Shown piece by piece: positions 42,622-51,872 of a stretch of 64,000 nt of DNA (the stretch's first letter is position 1; each line of letters starts with the position of its first letter). Made by a program: the position numbers and the translations under genes. Under the pieces are notes generated by a model. It worked only from the letters and a program-made list of their open reading frames with translations, made no database searches and was not told the origin of the DNA. The DNA lies in contig NZ_JAATEJ010000027.1 of the NCBI RefSeq assembly GCF_012034175.1, positions 1 through 64,000 of the forward strand, written 5' to 3'. This DNA is from Actinacidiphila epipremni. GTDB taxonomy: Bacteria > Actinomycetota > Actinomycetes > Streptomycetales > Streptomycetaceae.

Positions 42622-43614
42622 ATGAAGATCGCTTTCGTCGGAAAGGGCGGCAGCGGCAAGTCGACGCTGTCCTCGCTGTTCATCCGTCACCTCGCCGCGG
42701 TCCAGGTGCCAGTTGTCGCCGTCGACGCCGACATCAACCAGCATCTGGGGCCCGCGCTCGGGCTCGCCGAGCAGGAGGCCGCCGCACTGCCGGCGCTCGG
42801 CGCGCACCTGCCGGAGATCAAGGAGTATCTGCGCGGCGCCAATCCGCGGATCGCCTCCGCCGAGACGATGATCAAGACGACGCCGCCCGGCTCCGGCTCC
42901 CGCCTTCTGCGCCTCACCGGCGACGACGACAACCCCGTCTACGCCGCCTGCGCCCGGCCCGTCGCCCTGGACGGCGGCACCGTACGGCTCATGGTGACCG
43001 GCCCGTTCGAGGAGTCCGACCTCGGCGTGGCCTGCTACCACTCCAAGGTCGGCGCGGTCGAACTGTGCCTGAACCACCTGGTCGACGGGCGCGACGAATA
43101 CCTGGTCGTCGACATGACGGCGGGCAGCGACTCCTTCGCCTCCGGCATGTTCACCCGCTTCGACCTGACGTTCCTGGTCGCCGAGCCGACCCGCAAGGGC
43201 GTCGCGGTCTACCGGCAGTACCGCGACTACGCCCGCGACTACGGGGTCGCGCTCGCGGTCGTCGGCAACAAGGTGCAGGGCGAGGACGACGTGGCCTTCC
43301 TGCGCGACGAGGTCGGCGACGACCTGCTGGTCACCGTGGGCCACTCCGACTGGGTCCGGGCGATGGAAAAAGGCCGCCCGCCGCGGCTGGATTCACTCGA
43401 AGAGCGCAACAAGCAGGCGCTGCGGGTGATGCACGAGCGGGCGGACGCCGCGTACGAGGAGCGCGACTGGCGGCGCTACACGCAGCAGATGGCACTTTTC
43501 CACAGGAAGAACGCGGAAAGCTGGGGAAACTCCAGGACCGGTGCCGACCTGACGGCCCAGATCGACCCCGGTTTTGTCCTCGACGAGAGCGTGCTCACTG
43601 CCCGTCCGGTGTGA
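42622..43614 (+). CDS. CooC/MinD-type P-loop ATPase
   Basis: A 330-residue ParA/MinD/CooC-superfamily protein: MKIAFVGKGGSGKSTLSSLFIRH (deviant Walker A with the signature Lys), VVAVDADINQHLGPALGLAE, ATPase core motif VVDMTAGSDSFASGMF and VVGNKVQ. CooC-like members load metal cofactors into enzymes, but no nickel enzyme is nearby. The ATG lies 9 nt after an in-frame TTG; the ATG start is preferred. The gene ends by overlapping the convergent lipoprotein gene by 20 bp. Role unknown; the association with the Fic-like gene is conserved in Streptomyces as recalled. Confidence 0.85.
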   Translation: MKIAFVGKGGSGKSTLSSLFIRHLAAVQVPVVAVDADINQHLGPALGLAEQEAAALPALGAHLPEIKEYLRGANPRIASAETMIKTTPPGSGSRLLRLTGDDDNPVYAACARPVALDGGTVRLMVTGPFEESDLGVACYHSKVGAVELCLNHLVDGRDEYLVVDMTAGSDSFASGMFTRFDLTFLVAEPTRKGVAVYRQYRDYARDYGVALAVVGNKVQGEDDVAFLRDEVGDDLLVTVGHSDWVRAMEKGRPPRLDSLEERNKQALRVMHERADAAYEERDWRRYTQQMALFHRKNAESWGNSRTGADLTAQIDPGFVLDESVLTARPV

Positions 43615-45049
43615 CGGGTGTCGCCCGCATCAGCGCCGGCCAGCCGCCCTTGGGGGCCGCACCGACGTCCAGGGCGCGCAGCCGGTCGAGGACCTGCGGG
43701 TCCTGCAGGTCGAGCCAGTCGGCGAGCTGCTTGAAGGACACGCACCGCACATCCGGCTTCCCGCACACCTCGCGGACGGTGTCCTCGACCGCCTTCAGAT
43801 ACGCGCTGCCGTTCCATGACTCCAGATGGCCGGCGACGACCAGCGGCGCGCGGTTGCCGTCGTACGCGCGCTGGAAGCCGGCGATCAGGCCGTCGTGCAT
43901 CTGCCGACTCCAGGCGGCGTTCTGCTCGGGGTCCTGGGCGCCGGTGGCCGGGGTACCGGACTGGACGGACAGGAAGCCCTGGTCGGAGGCGGGCGTCTCG
44001 ACGTCCCGGCCGGGGACGGGCACCTCCTGCTCCGGGAAGTGCCACAGGCCGTCCACCTGCGACGGCCACACCTGCGGCTGCGCGGTCGGGTCGGCGAGAT
44101 AGCGGAAGCCGGCCGCCTTGGCCGCCGCCGGCAGCCCCGCCGGGTCGCTCAGGCACGGCGGGCGGCCCCCGACGACGCCTTTGGCGTAGTCGAAGGGGAG
44201 CGGATCCAGGCCGGTGAGCCCGGTGTCGGTCTTCCACTGCTGCGTGAAGTCCCGCGCCTGCCGGATCTCGCCGGCCCACTCGTCCGCCGTCCACGTCCCC
44301 GAGGCGCTGTCTGCGGAATCGGCCGTCCCGGTGGAATCGCCGGAGGCCGCCGAACCGCCGGAATCCCCCGCCGCATCCCCCGCCGCATCCGCCGCCCCGC
44401 CGTCCGCACCGCAGAAGTGCGCGTTGAAGTTCGTGCCGATCTCGCTGCCGTCCGCCCAGGCGAGCCGCATCTCCCGCACGGTGTCCGCGACGACACCCCG
44501 GTCCGCGGGCAGCCCGGTGTCGGAGGTCCCGCGCGGGTGCCGCGGCGCCGCGTAGAGGTCCTGGCGGCCGGCCGGGAGCAGGCTCGTACCGCTCACGAAG
44601 TACGTCATCGCGGCGCCGTCGCGCTCGCCGAACTCGCGGATGTACGACATGAGGTGGCGGTCGTCCTGGACGGCGCCGTCCCAGGAGAAGACGACGAACT
44701 GCGGCGGCTGCTCGCCCGGACGCAGCCGGCGGAAGTCGGGCTGGCGCGGCTGCGGGCCGGTGTCGGCGGTGGAGCCGTCGCCGATCAGCTGCCGGACCGG
44801 TGGCACCTGCGGCGGGCCCTCGGCGCCGGAACCGCCCGGGCCGCCGGGCCCGTCGAGGCCGGCCGAACCCGCGCCGCCCGAGGAGCAGGCGGTGGCGCCC
44901 AGGGCCAGGGCGAGGGCGGCGACACCCGCGGCGACCCGAGCCGTAAAGCCAAAGCGGCCAGGGCGGACCGGGCGGACCGGGCCGAAGGCGTGGGCGGGAC
45001 GGACAGGGCGGCGACAGCGGCGGGCGGGCGGCTTGCGCACGGCGTGCAT
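43595..45049 (-). CDS. Secreted lipoprotein with polysaccharide-deacetylase-like fold
   Basis: A 484-residue lipoprotein. After an Arg-rich N-terminus, a signal helix (VAAGVAALALALGATACSS) gives a lipidated Cys near residue 57. The mature part starts with a Gly-rich linker and then FVVFSWDGAVQDDRHLMSYI. This recalls the deacetylase opening TFDDG, but with SWDG, so catalysis is doubtful. AWADGSEIGTNFNAHFCG follows, then a Ser/Gly/Asp-rich insert, FPEQEVPVPG and a final region with four Cys in total. Such proteins in Streptomyces are annotated simply as lipoproteins. The ATG at 45049 is preferred to the longer 45130 start. It overlaps the ATPase gene tail to tail. Confidence 0.78.
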   Translation of the reverse strand: MHAVRKPPARRCRRPVRPAHAFGPVRPVRPGRFGFTARVAAGVAALALALGATACSSGGAGSAGLDGPGGPGGSGAEGPPQVPPVRQLIGDGSTADTGPQPRQPDFRRLRPGEQPPQFVVFSWDGAVQDDRHLMSYIREFGERDGAAMTYFVSGTSLLPAGRQDLYAAPRHPRGTSDTGLPADRGVVADTVREMRLAWADGSEIGTNFNAHFCGADGGAADAAGDAAGDSGGSAASGDSTGTADSADSASGTWTADEWAGEIRQARDFTQQWKTDTGLTGLDPLPFDYAKGVVGGRPPCLSDPAGLPAAAKAAGFRYLADPTAQPQVWPSQVDGLWHFPEQEVPVPGRDVETPASDQGFLSVQSGTPATGAQDPEQNAAWSRQMHDGLIAGFQRAYDGNRAPLVVAGHLESWNGSAYLKAVEDTVREVCGKPDVRCVSFKQLADWLDLQDPQVLDRLRALDVGAAPKGGWPALMRATPVTPDGQ

Positions 45050-45175
45050 ACGTACGTACCTCGCATCGCGACGGGTCCGCGCGGTGGGGCGCGGCGGTGA
45101 CCACACGCCGAACCACGCTGGCACGCTCACCCCCGGTACCCGGCCCGACCGGCCGTTTCATCCACCAAATCACTC

Positions 45176-45200
45176 GATAGCCGTAAATACCCCGGCTATC
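45176..45200. promoter_or_regulatory. Inverted repeat between lipoprotein and SulP genes
   Basis: Arms gatagccg (45176-45183) and cggctatc (45193-45200) lie with a 9-bp AT-rich spacer in the divergent promoter region, 122 bp before the SulP start. This is a candidate operator. Confidence 0.45.
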
Positions 45201-45321
45201 CGTCCTTCAGGGTTCACTCTCCGCATTCGATGCATTACCGTCTCTTTACCGGCTCTTGAGCGTAGCGAGTGCTGACGCTCCGCCACCGAGCAGCCCCGCC
45301 GCCCACCGAAGGAGACGGGAA

Positions 45322-47670
45322 ATGAAGCTCCGCGCCCCCCACACCGTCCGCACCCCCCACGACGTCCGCACCCCCCACGACGTGTCCGCCTCGCTCACGG
45401 TCTTCCTGATCGCCGTCCCGCTCTCCCTCGGCATCGCCCTCGCCACCGGCGCCCCGCTCCAGTCCGGCCTGGTCGCCGCGGTCGTCGGCGGCATCGTCGC
45501 CGGCTCCCTCGGCGGCGCCCCGCTCCAGGTCAGCGGCGCCGCCACCAGCCTGGTCGTGGTCACCGCCGACCTCGTGCACCGCTACGGCTGGCGCGCCACC
45601 TGCGCCGTCACCGTCCTGGCCGGGCTCGCGCAACTGCTGCTCGGCGCCCTGCGCGTGGCGAGGGCGGCGCTCGCGGTGAGCCCGGCGATCGTGCACGGCA
45701 TGCTCGCCGGGATCGGCACGGTCATCGCGGTCGGCCAGCTGCATGTGGTGCTGGGCGGCAGCCCCCAGAACTCCACGCTGGCCAACCTCACCGCCCTGCC
45801 CGGCCAGCTGACGGACAGCCACCCCGTCACCCCGCTGATCGGCGCGGTCACCGTGGCGGTCCTGCTGGGCTGGCGGCGGCTGCGCGGGCGCGCCGGCGGG
45901 ATGCTGCGGCGGATCCCGGCGCCGCTGGCCGCCGTTGCGCTCGCGACCGCCGCCTCCGCGGGCCTGTCGGTGCCGCGGGTCGAGCTGCCCGCGTGGCAGG
46001 CGCCCGCGCTGCCGCAGCTGCCGCAGGGCCCGGTCCTCGGCGTCGCCGCCGTCGTCCTCACAGTGACGCTGGTGGCGAGCATGGAGTCGCTGCTGTCGGC
46101 GGTGGCGGTGGACGCGCTCCAGGCCAGGCTGCCGGCCGCCGAGCAGGTCCCGCCGACCCGGCTGGACCGCGAGCTGCTGGGGCAGGGCGCGGCGAACGTG
46201 GCCTCGGGCCTGCTCGGCGGGCTGCCGATCGCCGGCGGCGCGATGCGCGGCTCGGCCAACGTCGAGGCGGGCGCCCGCAGCCGCGGCTCGACGGTGCTGC
46301 ACGGGGTGTGGGTGCTGGTGTGCGCGGGGCTCGCGGCCGGCCTGCTGGAGGCGATCCCGCTGGCGGCGCTGGCCGCGCTGGTGATGCTGGTCGGCGTGCG
46401 CATGGTGAGCTTCGCGCACATCCGCCATGTGCGCCGGCACCGCGAATTCCCCGTCTACGCGGCGACCTTCGGCACGGTCGTCGTCCTCGGCGTGCTGCAA
46501 GGGGTGGCGGCCGGCGTCGCGGTGGCCCTCTTCCTGGCGCTGCGCCGCCTGACCCGCACCCGGGTCACCGTGACGCGCGGGCCGCACGGCCACCGGGTGC
46601 GGGTGAGCGGGCAGTTGACGTTCCTGGCGGTGCCGCGGCTGAGCCGGGCGCTCGCGCAGGTCCCGGACGGGGCGGACACCGTGGTCGAGCTCGACGGCTC
46701 GTTCATGGACCACGCCGCCTACGAGGCGCTCCGCGCGTGGAGCGCGCGGCACCGCTCGCGCGGCGGCCGGGCCGTCGTCGGCGACGACGCGGGCCGCGCC
46801 CTGGGCGAACCGGCCGGCGCGCACACCTGCCATCCCTGGACGCCCTGGCGCAACCACCACTGCACGCGCCCCGACGCACTGCCGGCCACCGCCGCCGGGC
46901 AGCTGCTCGGCGGGGTCAGCGCCTTCCAGCGCAACACCGCGCCGCTGGTGCGGGAGGAGCTGGCGCGGCTGGCCCGCGAGGGGCAGCGGCCGACCCAGCT
47001 CTTCCTCACCTGTGCGGACTCCCGCCTGGTCACCAGCATGATCACCTCCAGCGGGCCGGGCGACCTGTTCACCGTGCGCAATGTCGGCAACCTCATGCCG
47101 CCGCCGGGCTCGGACGCCTCCTGCGACTCGGTCGCCGCGGCGGTCGAATACGCGGTGGAGGTGCTGGAGGTCTCCAGCATCACGGTGTGCGGCCACTCCG
47201 GCTGCGGGGCGATGCAGGCGCTGCTGACCGCGGGCGAGCCGGGCACGCCGACCCCGCTGACACCATCGAACCCGCCGACCTCCCTGACCGCGCCGACCCC
47301 GCTGACCCGCTGGCTGCGGCACGGCCGGCCGAGCCTGGCCCGGATGGGCCGGGCGTACGAGGCCGGTCCCGCGGGCGGCGTCACGCTCGCCGACCGCCCG
47401 GTCACCGACGACCACGAGCGGCTCAGCCTCGTCAACGTCGTCCAGCAACTCGACCATCTCACCGCTCACCCGTGCGTGGCACGCCGGGTCCGGGAGGGCA
47501 CGCTCCACCTCCACGGCATGTATTTCCACGTCGGCGAGGCGCAGGCGTACATCCTCGACCGCGCGACGGGCACCTTCCGTGCGGTACGGCCGGACGGGGC
47601 GTCCCCGCCGCCGCCCGCCGCCGCGCCCGACCCGGGACCGGACACGTACGGGCTGACCACAAAGGTCTAA
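45322..47670 (+). CDS. SulP-family anion transporter fused to STAS and beta-carbonic anhydrase
   Basis: A 782-residue fusion. Residues 15-430 are a SulP/SLC26 transporter (VFLIAVPLSLGIALATGAPLQSGLVAAVVGG; GLLGGLPIAGGAMRGSANVEAGA). Residues about 445-510 form a STAS domain. Residues about 540-750 form a beta-class carbonic anhydrase with zinc ligands in CADSRL and CGHSGCGAM. The pairing suggests bicarbonate uptake linked to interconversion with CO2. The ATG at 45322 follows ggagacggga. The N-terminus contains a duplicated RTPHDV hexapeptide encoded by an 18-bp tandem repeat. It lies 88 bp upstream of the acetyl-CoA synthetase gene on the same strand. Confidence 0.93.
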   Translation: MKLRAPHTVRTPHDVRTPHDVSASLTVFLIAVPLSLGIALATGAPLQSGLVAAVVGGIVAGSLGGAPLQVSGAATSLVVVTADLVHRYGWRATCAVTVLAGLAQLLLGALRVARAALAVSPAIVHGMLAGIGTVIAVGQLHVVLGGSPQNSTLANLTALPGQLTDSHPVTPLIGAVTVAVLLGWRRLRGRAGGMLRRIPAPLAAVALATAASAGLSVPRVELPAWQAPALPQLPQGPVLGVAAVVLTVTLVASMESLLSAVAVDALQARLPAAEQVPPTRLDRELLGQGAANVASGLLGGLPIAGGAMRGSANVEAGARSRGSTVLHGVWVLVCAGLAAGLLEAIPLAALAALVMLVGVRMVSFAHIRHVRRHREFPVYAATFGTVVVLGVLQGVAAGVAVALFLALRRLTRTRVTVTRGPHGHRVRVSGQLTFLAVPRLSRALAQVPDGADTVVELDGSFMDHAAYEALRAWSARHRSRGGRAVVGDDAGRALGEPAGAHTCHPWTPWRNHHCTRPDALPATAAGQLLGGVSAFQRNTAPLVREELARLAREGQRPTQLFLTCADSRLVTSMITSSGPGDLFTVRNVGNLMPPPGSDASCDSVAAAVEYAVEVLEVSSITVCGHSGCGAMQALLTAGEPGTPTPLTPSNPPTSLTAPTPLTRWLRHGRPSLARMGRAYEAGPAGGVTLADRPVTDDHERLSLVNVVQQLDHLTAHPCVARRVREGTLHLHGMYFHVGEAQAYILDRATGTFRAVRPDGASPPPPAAAPDPGPDTYGLTTKV

Positions 47671-47758
47671 ACCATTTTCCGGGTGAACCCTTGTCAGGGT
47701 GCCCGAGGACTGGTGAGGTAGTGCCGGGACATCTGGGACACCGTGACAAGGAGCTGGC

Positions 47759-49717
47759 GTGAGCAGCAACGAGAGCCTGGCGAACCTGCTGAAGGAGGAG
47801 CGGCGGTTCGCTCCGCCGGCGGAGCTGACCGAGGCCGCCAACGTCACCGCCGCCGCGTACGAGCAGGCCGCCGCCGACCGGCTGGGGTTCTGGGCGGAGC
47901 AGGCCCGGCGGCTGACCTGGGCGACCGAGCCCACGCAGACGCTGGACTGGTCGAACCCGCCCTTTGCCAAGTGGTTCGCCGACGGCGAGCTGAACGTGGC
48001 GTACAACTGCGTCGACCGGCATGTCGAGGCCGGCCACGGCGACCGGGTCGCCCTGCACTTCGAGGGCGAGCCGGGCGACAGCCGGGCCATCACCTACGCC
48101 GAGCTGAAGGACGAGGTGAGCCGGGCGGCGAACGCGCTGACCGAACTCGGCGTCACCAAGGGCGACCGGGTCGCGGTGTATCTGCCGATGATCCCCGAGG
48201 CCGTCGTCGCGATGCTGGCGTGCGCGCGGATCGGCGCGGCCCATTCCGTCGTCTTCGGCGGCTTCTCGGCCGACGCGGTCGCCTCCCGGATCGACGACGC
48301 CGACGCCAAGCTCGTCATCACCGCCGACGGCGGCTACCGGCGCGGCAAGCCGTCCGCGCTCAAGCCCGCCATCGACGACGCGGTCGCCCGTACCCCGCAG
48401 GTCGAGCATGTGCTGGTGGTCCGCCGCACCGGGCAGGACGTGGACTGGACCGAGGGCCGGGACGTGTGGTGGCACGAGATCACCGGCCGGCAGTCCGCCG
48501 AGCACACCCCCGAGGCGTTCGAGGCCGAGCACCCGCTGTTCATCCTCTACACCTCGGGCACCACGGGTAAGCCCAAGGGCATCCTGCACACCTCCGGCGG
48601 CTACCTGACGCAGGCCAGCTACACCCACCACGCGGTCTTCGACCTCAAGCCGGAGACGGACGTCTACTGGTGCACCGCCGACATCGGCTGGGTCACCGGC
48701 CACTCGTACATCGTCTACGGGCCGCTGTCGAACGGCGCCACGCAGGTCATCTACGAGGGCACCCCGGACACCCCGCACCAGGGCCGGTTCTGGGAGATCG
48801 TGCAGAAGTACGGCGTCACGATCCTCTACACCGCGCCCACCGCGATCCGCACGTTCATGAAGTGGGGCGACGCCATCCCGGCGAAGTTCGACCTGAGCAG
48901 CCTGCGGGTCCTCGGCAGCGTCGGCGAGCCGATCAACCCCGAGGCGTGGATCTGGTACCGCGAGAACATCGGCGCCGGCAGGACGCCGGTCGTGGACACC
49001 TGGTGGCAGACCGAGACCGGCGCGATGATGATCAGCCCGCTGCCGGGCGTCACCGCCGCCAAGCCCGGCTCCGCGCAGACCCCGCTGCCCGGCGTCGCGG
49101 CCACCGTCGTCGACGACGAGGGCAACGAGGTGCCCAACGGCTCCGGCGGCTACCTGGTGCTGACCGAGCCGTGGCCGTCGATGCTGCGCACCATCTGGGG
49201 CGACGACCAGCGCTACATCGACACCTACTGGTCGCGTTTCACCGGCCGCTACTTCGCCGGCGACGGCGCGAAGAAGGACGACGACGGCGACATCTGGCTG
49301 CTCGGCCGGGTCGACGACGTGATGCTGGTGTCGGGCCACAACATCTCCACCACCGAGGTCGAGTCGGCGCTGGTGTCGCATCCGAAGGTCGCCGAGTCCG
49401 CGGTCGTCGGCGCCGCCGACGAGACGACGGGGCAGGCCATCGTCGCCTTCGTCATCCTGCGCGGCTCCGCGGAGGACAGCGCCGACCTGGTGGCGGCCCT
49501 GCGCGACCACGTCGGCAAGACGCTCGGCCCGATCGCCAAGCCCAAGCGCATCCTGGTGGTCTCCGAGCTGCCCAAGACCCGCTCCGGCAAGATCATGCGC
49601 CGCCTGCTGCGGGACGTCGCGGAGAACAGGGCGCTGGGCGACGTCACGACGCTGACCGACTCCTCCGTCATGGAGATCATCCAGAGCAAGCTGCCGAGCG
49701 CGCCCAGCGAGGACTGA
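47759..49717 (+). CDS. acsA: Acetyl-coenzyme A synthetase
   Basis: A 652-residue AMP-forming ligase that activates acetate to acetyl-CoA through acetyl-AMP. It has the P-loop-like A3 motif [19 protein letters not shown], motif [13 protein letters not shown] and hinge/A8 [25 protein letters not shown]. The catalytic Lys611 lies in [14 protein letters not shown], which is the site of regulatory acetylation in the family. The GTG at 47759 follows aaggagctgg. A strong terminator stands 54 bp after the stop. Length is normal for the family. Confidence 0.97.
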   Translation: MSSNESLANLLKEERRFAPPAELTEAANVTAAAYEQAAADRLGFWAEQARRLTWATEPTQTLDWSNPPFAKWFADGELNVAYNCVDRHVEAGHGDRVALHFEGEPGDSRAITYAELKDEVSRAANALTELGVTKGDRVAVYLPMIPEAVVAMLACARIGAAHSVVFGGFSADAVASRIDDADAKLVITADGGYRRGKPSALKPAIDDAVARTPQVEHVLVVRRTGQDVDWTEGRDVWWHEITGRQSAEHTPEAFEAEHPLFILYTSGTTGKPKGILHTSGGYLTQASYTHHAVFDLKPETDVYWCTADIGWVTGHSYIVYGPLSNGATQVIYEGTPDTPHQGRFWEIVQKYGVTILYTAPTAIRTFMKWGDAIPAKFDLSSLRVLGSVGEPINPEAWIWYRENIGAGRTPVVDTWWQTETGAMMISPLPGVTAAKPGSAQTPLPGVAATVVDDEGNEVPNGSGGYLVLTEPWPSMLRTIWGDDQRYIDTYWSRFTGRYFAGDGAKKDDDGDIWLLGRVDDVMLVSGHNISTTEVESALVSHPKVAESAVVGAADETTGQAIVAFVILRGSAEDSADLVAALRDHVGKTLGPIAKPKRILVVSELPKTRSGKIMRRLLRDVAENRALGDVTTLTDSSVMEIIQSKLPSAPSED

Positions 49718-49770
49718 CGCGCCGGGCCCTGACCGCGCGTCACCCGCCCGGCCCAGCAGCCGGCACCCCT

Positions 49771-49813
49771 GCGCAGGGCGCCCCGTCCGGAACACCGGCG
49801 GGGCGCCCTGCGC
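49771..49813 (+). terminator. Terminator after acsA
   Basis: Perfect 14-bp stem gcgcagggcgcccc (49771-49784) with ggggcgccctgcgc (49800-49813). The loop itself contains a small ccgg/ccgg hairpin. Confidence 0.8.
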
Positions 49814-49963
49814 CTGTTCTCGGCGGGTACGCCCGGGGCCCGGCCCTTTGCCCAGGTTGCCCGGGCTCGCCCAACCGGCCCGCCGCGACGGCGGACCTGA
49901 CACCATCTGAGGCATGATCGGGTATGAGTGGACGCAGTGGACGACGCGATGACGGAGGACGCG

Positions 49964-50473
49964 ATGAGCGCAGCGCAGAACGGTGACAGTCGCAGCATCG
50001 GGCAGCTGTTCGCCGCCGCCACGGCGGAGATGAGCGCCCTGGTGCACGACGAGATCGCGCTGGCCAAGGCGGAGCTCCGGCAGGACGCCAAGCGCGCGGC
50101 CTTCGGCAGCGCGGCGGTCGTCGCCGCGCTGGCCCTCGCGCTGTTCTCGGTGCCGATGCTGAGCCTGGCCGCCGCGTGGGGGCTCAAGGCGCTGGGCATC
50201 ACGACGGGCTGGGCCTTCCTCATCGTCTTCGGCGCGTACGTGCTGCTCGCGCTGATCCTCGGCGCGATCGCGTACTCCCGCTTCAAGGCCGTCAAGAAGC
50301 CGGAGCGGTCCATCACTTCGGCCAAGCAGACCGCCGCGGTGCTGCAGAAGGCCAAGCCGCACCCGCGCGAGCTGAACGGCGGCGCGCCGGCGCTGGGCAG
50401 CGGCGCCACCGAGGCGTCCAGGACCTCGCGGCTGCTGCCCCCGGCGGACGCCACGGCGAGCGGCAATCTGTGA
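49964..50473 (+). CDS. Phage-holin-like (superfamily III / DUF1469) membrane protein
   Basis: A 169-residue protein. It has an N-terminal amphipathic region (SIGQLFAAATAEMSALVHDEIALAKAELRQDAKRA), two membrane helices (AAVVAALALALFSVPMLSLAAAW; TGWAFLIVFGAYVLLALILGAIAYS) and a basic tail. This is the Actinobacterial Holin-X/DUF1469 pattern. Such genes are chromosomal and not phage-linked here. The ATG at 49964 is preceded by ggaggacgcg; earlier in-frame starts at 49928 and 49952 exist. It is followed after 13 bp by the alpha/beta hydrolase gene, so the two are probably an operon. Function unknown. Confidence 0.82.
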   Translation: MSAAQNGDSRSIGQLFAAATAEMSALVHDEIALAKAELRQDAKRAAFGSAAVVAALALALFSVPMLSLAAAWGLKALGITTGWAFLIVFGAYVLLALILGAIAYSRFKAVKKPERSITSAKQTAAVLQKAKPHPRELNGGAPALGSGATEASRTSRLLPPADATASGNL

Positions 50474-50486
50474 CACGCTCTGGGGC

Positions 50487-51443
50487 ATGAACCTCGCCGA
50501 GAGCTCGGGAAACCCGTGGAGCAGGGGCGGGTCGAGCGCGTCGGTGATCCGGCCGGACGGCCCCTGGACCCACCGCGACGTCGCGGCCAACGGCGCCCGC
50601 TTCCACATCGCGGAGGTCGGCGACGGCCCGCTCGTGCTGTTCCTGCACGGCTTCCCGCAGTTCTGGTGGACCTGGCGGCACCAGCTCACCGCGCTGGCCG
50701 ACGCCGGCTACCGGGCCGTCGCGATGGACCTGCGGGGCGTCGGCGGCAGCGACCGCACCCCGCGCGGCTACGACCCGGGCAACCTCGCGCTGGACGTGAC
50801 CGGGGTGATCCGCTCGCTCGGCGAGCCGGACGCCGCGCTCGTCGGCCACGACCTCGGCGGCTACCTGGCCTGGACGGCGGCGGCGATGCGGCCCAAGCTC
50901 GTCCGCCGGCTCGCGGTGTGCTCGATGCCGCACCCGCGCCGCTGGCGCACCGCGATGCTCACCGACCTGCGGCAGAGCCGCGCCGGGGCGTACATCTGGG
51001 GCTTCCAGCGGCCGTGGCTGCCCGAGCGGCAGCTGGTCGCGGACGACGCCGCGCTGGTCGGCGAGCTGATCCACTCCTGGTCCGGGCCCTCGCTGCCGGA
51101 CGAGGAGGCGCTGGGCGTCTACCGGCGGGCGATGCAGATCCCCTCGACGGCGCACTGCACGGTGGAGCCGTACCGCTGGATGGTGCGCTCGATGCTGCGG
51201 CCGGACGGCATCCAGTTCAACCGCCGGATGAAGCGGCCGGTGCGGGTGCCGACGCTGCACCTGCACGGTTCGCTCGACCCGGTGGTGCGCACCGGCAGCG
51301 CGGCGGGCAGCGGGGAGTACGTGGAGGCGCCCTACCGCTGGCGGCTCTTCGACGGGCTCGGGCACTTCCCGCACGAGGAGGACCCGGCGGCCTTCTCCGC
51401 GGAGCTGGTCAACTGGCTCAAGGACCCGGAACCGGACCGCTGA
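50487..51443 (+). CDS. Alpha/beta hydrolase (epoxide hydrolase-like)
   Basis: A 318-residue cytosolic hydrolase. The oxyanion-hole motif LVLFLHGFPQFWWTWRHQ (about 49-66) and nucleophile elbow LVGHDLGGYLAW have Asp as nucleophile (about residue 118), which points to epoxide hydrolase or dehalogenase rather than esterase. The catalytic His is in GLGHFPHEEDP (about 293). A C-terminal acid is likely in HGSLDPVV. It starts 13 bp after the holin-like gene stop. Natural substrate unknown. Confidence 0.87.
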   Translation: MNLAESSGNPWSRGGSSASVIRPDGPWTHRDVAANGARFHIAEVGDGPLVLFLHGFPQFWWTWRHQLTALADAGYRAVAMDLRGVGGSDRTPRGYDPGNLALDVTGVIRSLGEPDAALVGHDLGGYLAWTAAAMRPKLVRRLAVCSMPHPRRWRTAMLTDLRQSRAGAYIWGFQRPWLPERQLVADDAALVGELIHSWSGPSLPDEEALGVYRRAMQIPSTAHCTVEPYRWMVRSMLRPDGIQFNRRMKRPVRVPTLHLHGSLDPVVRTGSAAGSGEYVEAPYRWRLFDGLGHFPHEEDPAAFSAELVNWLKDPEPDR

Positions 51444-51666
51444 GCCGCCGGTACGCGCCCGGGTCCGTATCTCGCTGTCCCGCCGCCCCGCCGTCTAGCC
51501 GTCTCGCCCGCGTCCGCCGCCGTGGCCCCGCCCGCGCCTGGCCCGGCGCTGCAACGTAACCGCACTGATACGACAAGCTCACGATCATTTGAAATGCCGG
51601 GCGCATAGGCCAACAGGACCAGCACACGGCGATTACGGACCATTCGGCGCGGGCACGTAGCTTCGT

Positions 51667-51846
51667 ATGGGTTGGACGCACGACTACCGTGATGTGTCAC
51701 GCACTCCTCGCCGCAGCGCCGCCGTCGCCGGCAGCACGGCTCCCATGGAGCTCTTCCCGCCGGGCGAGGCCCGGCTGGGCATCCCCCGGATCCTGCGCCG
51801 CCGCGCCCGCTGGGTCGGCGCCAGGCTCCGGCACTCCCGCGGCTGA
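51667..51846 (+). CDS. Probable small gene, 59-residue basic protein
   Basis: An ATG-to-TGA frame of 60 codons encoding MGWTHDYRDVSRTPRRSA and continuing with a basic C-terminus (RILRRRARWVGARLRHSRG). Third-position G/C is high through the second half, as in real genes here. The 120 bp before it (51550-51666) is the AT-richest stretch of the neighbourhood, promoter-like, with TAGCTT 5 bp before the ATG, which would suit a leaderless message. There is no clear ribosome-binding site. The remaining gap 51444-51872 holds nothing else. I do not recognise the family. Confidence 0.42.
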   Translation: MGWTHDYRDVSRTPRRSAAVAGSTAPMELFPPGEARLGIPRILRRRARWVGARLRHSRG

Positions 51847-51872
51847 CCGGGGCCGGGGCCCCGGCCCCGGCC

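Noticed and set aside
49964-50473. Phage lysis gene
   Set aside because: The holin-like protein stands alone with no endolysin or phage genes and is coupled to a hydrolase gene.
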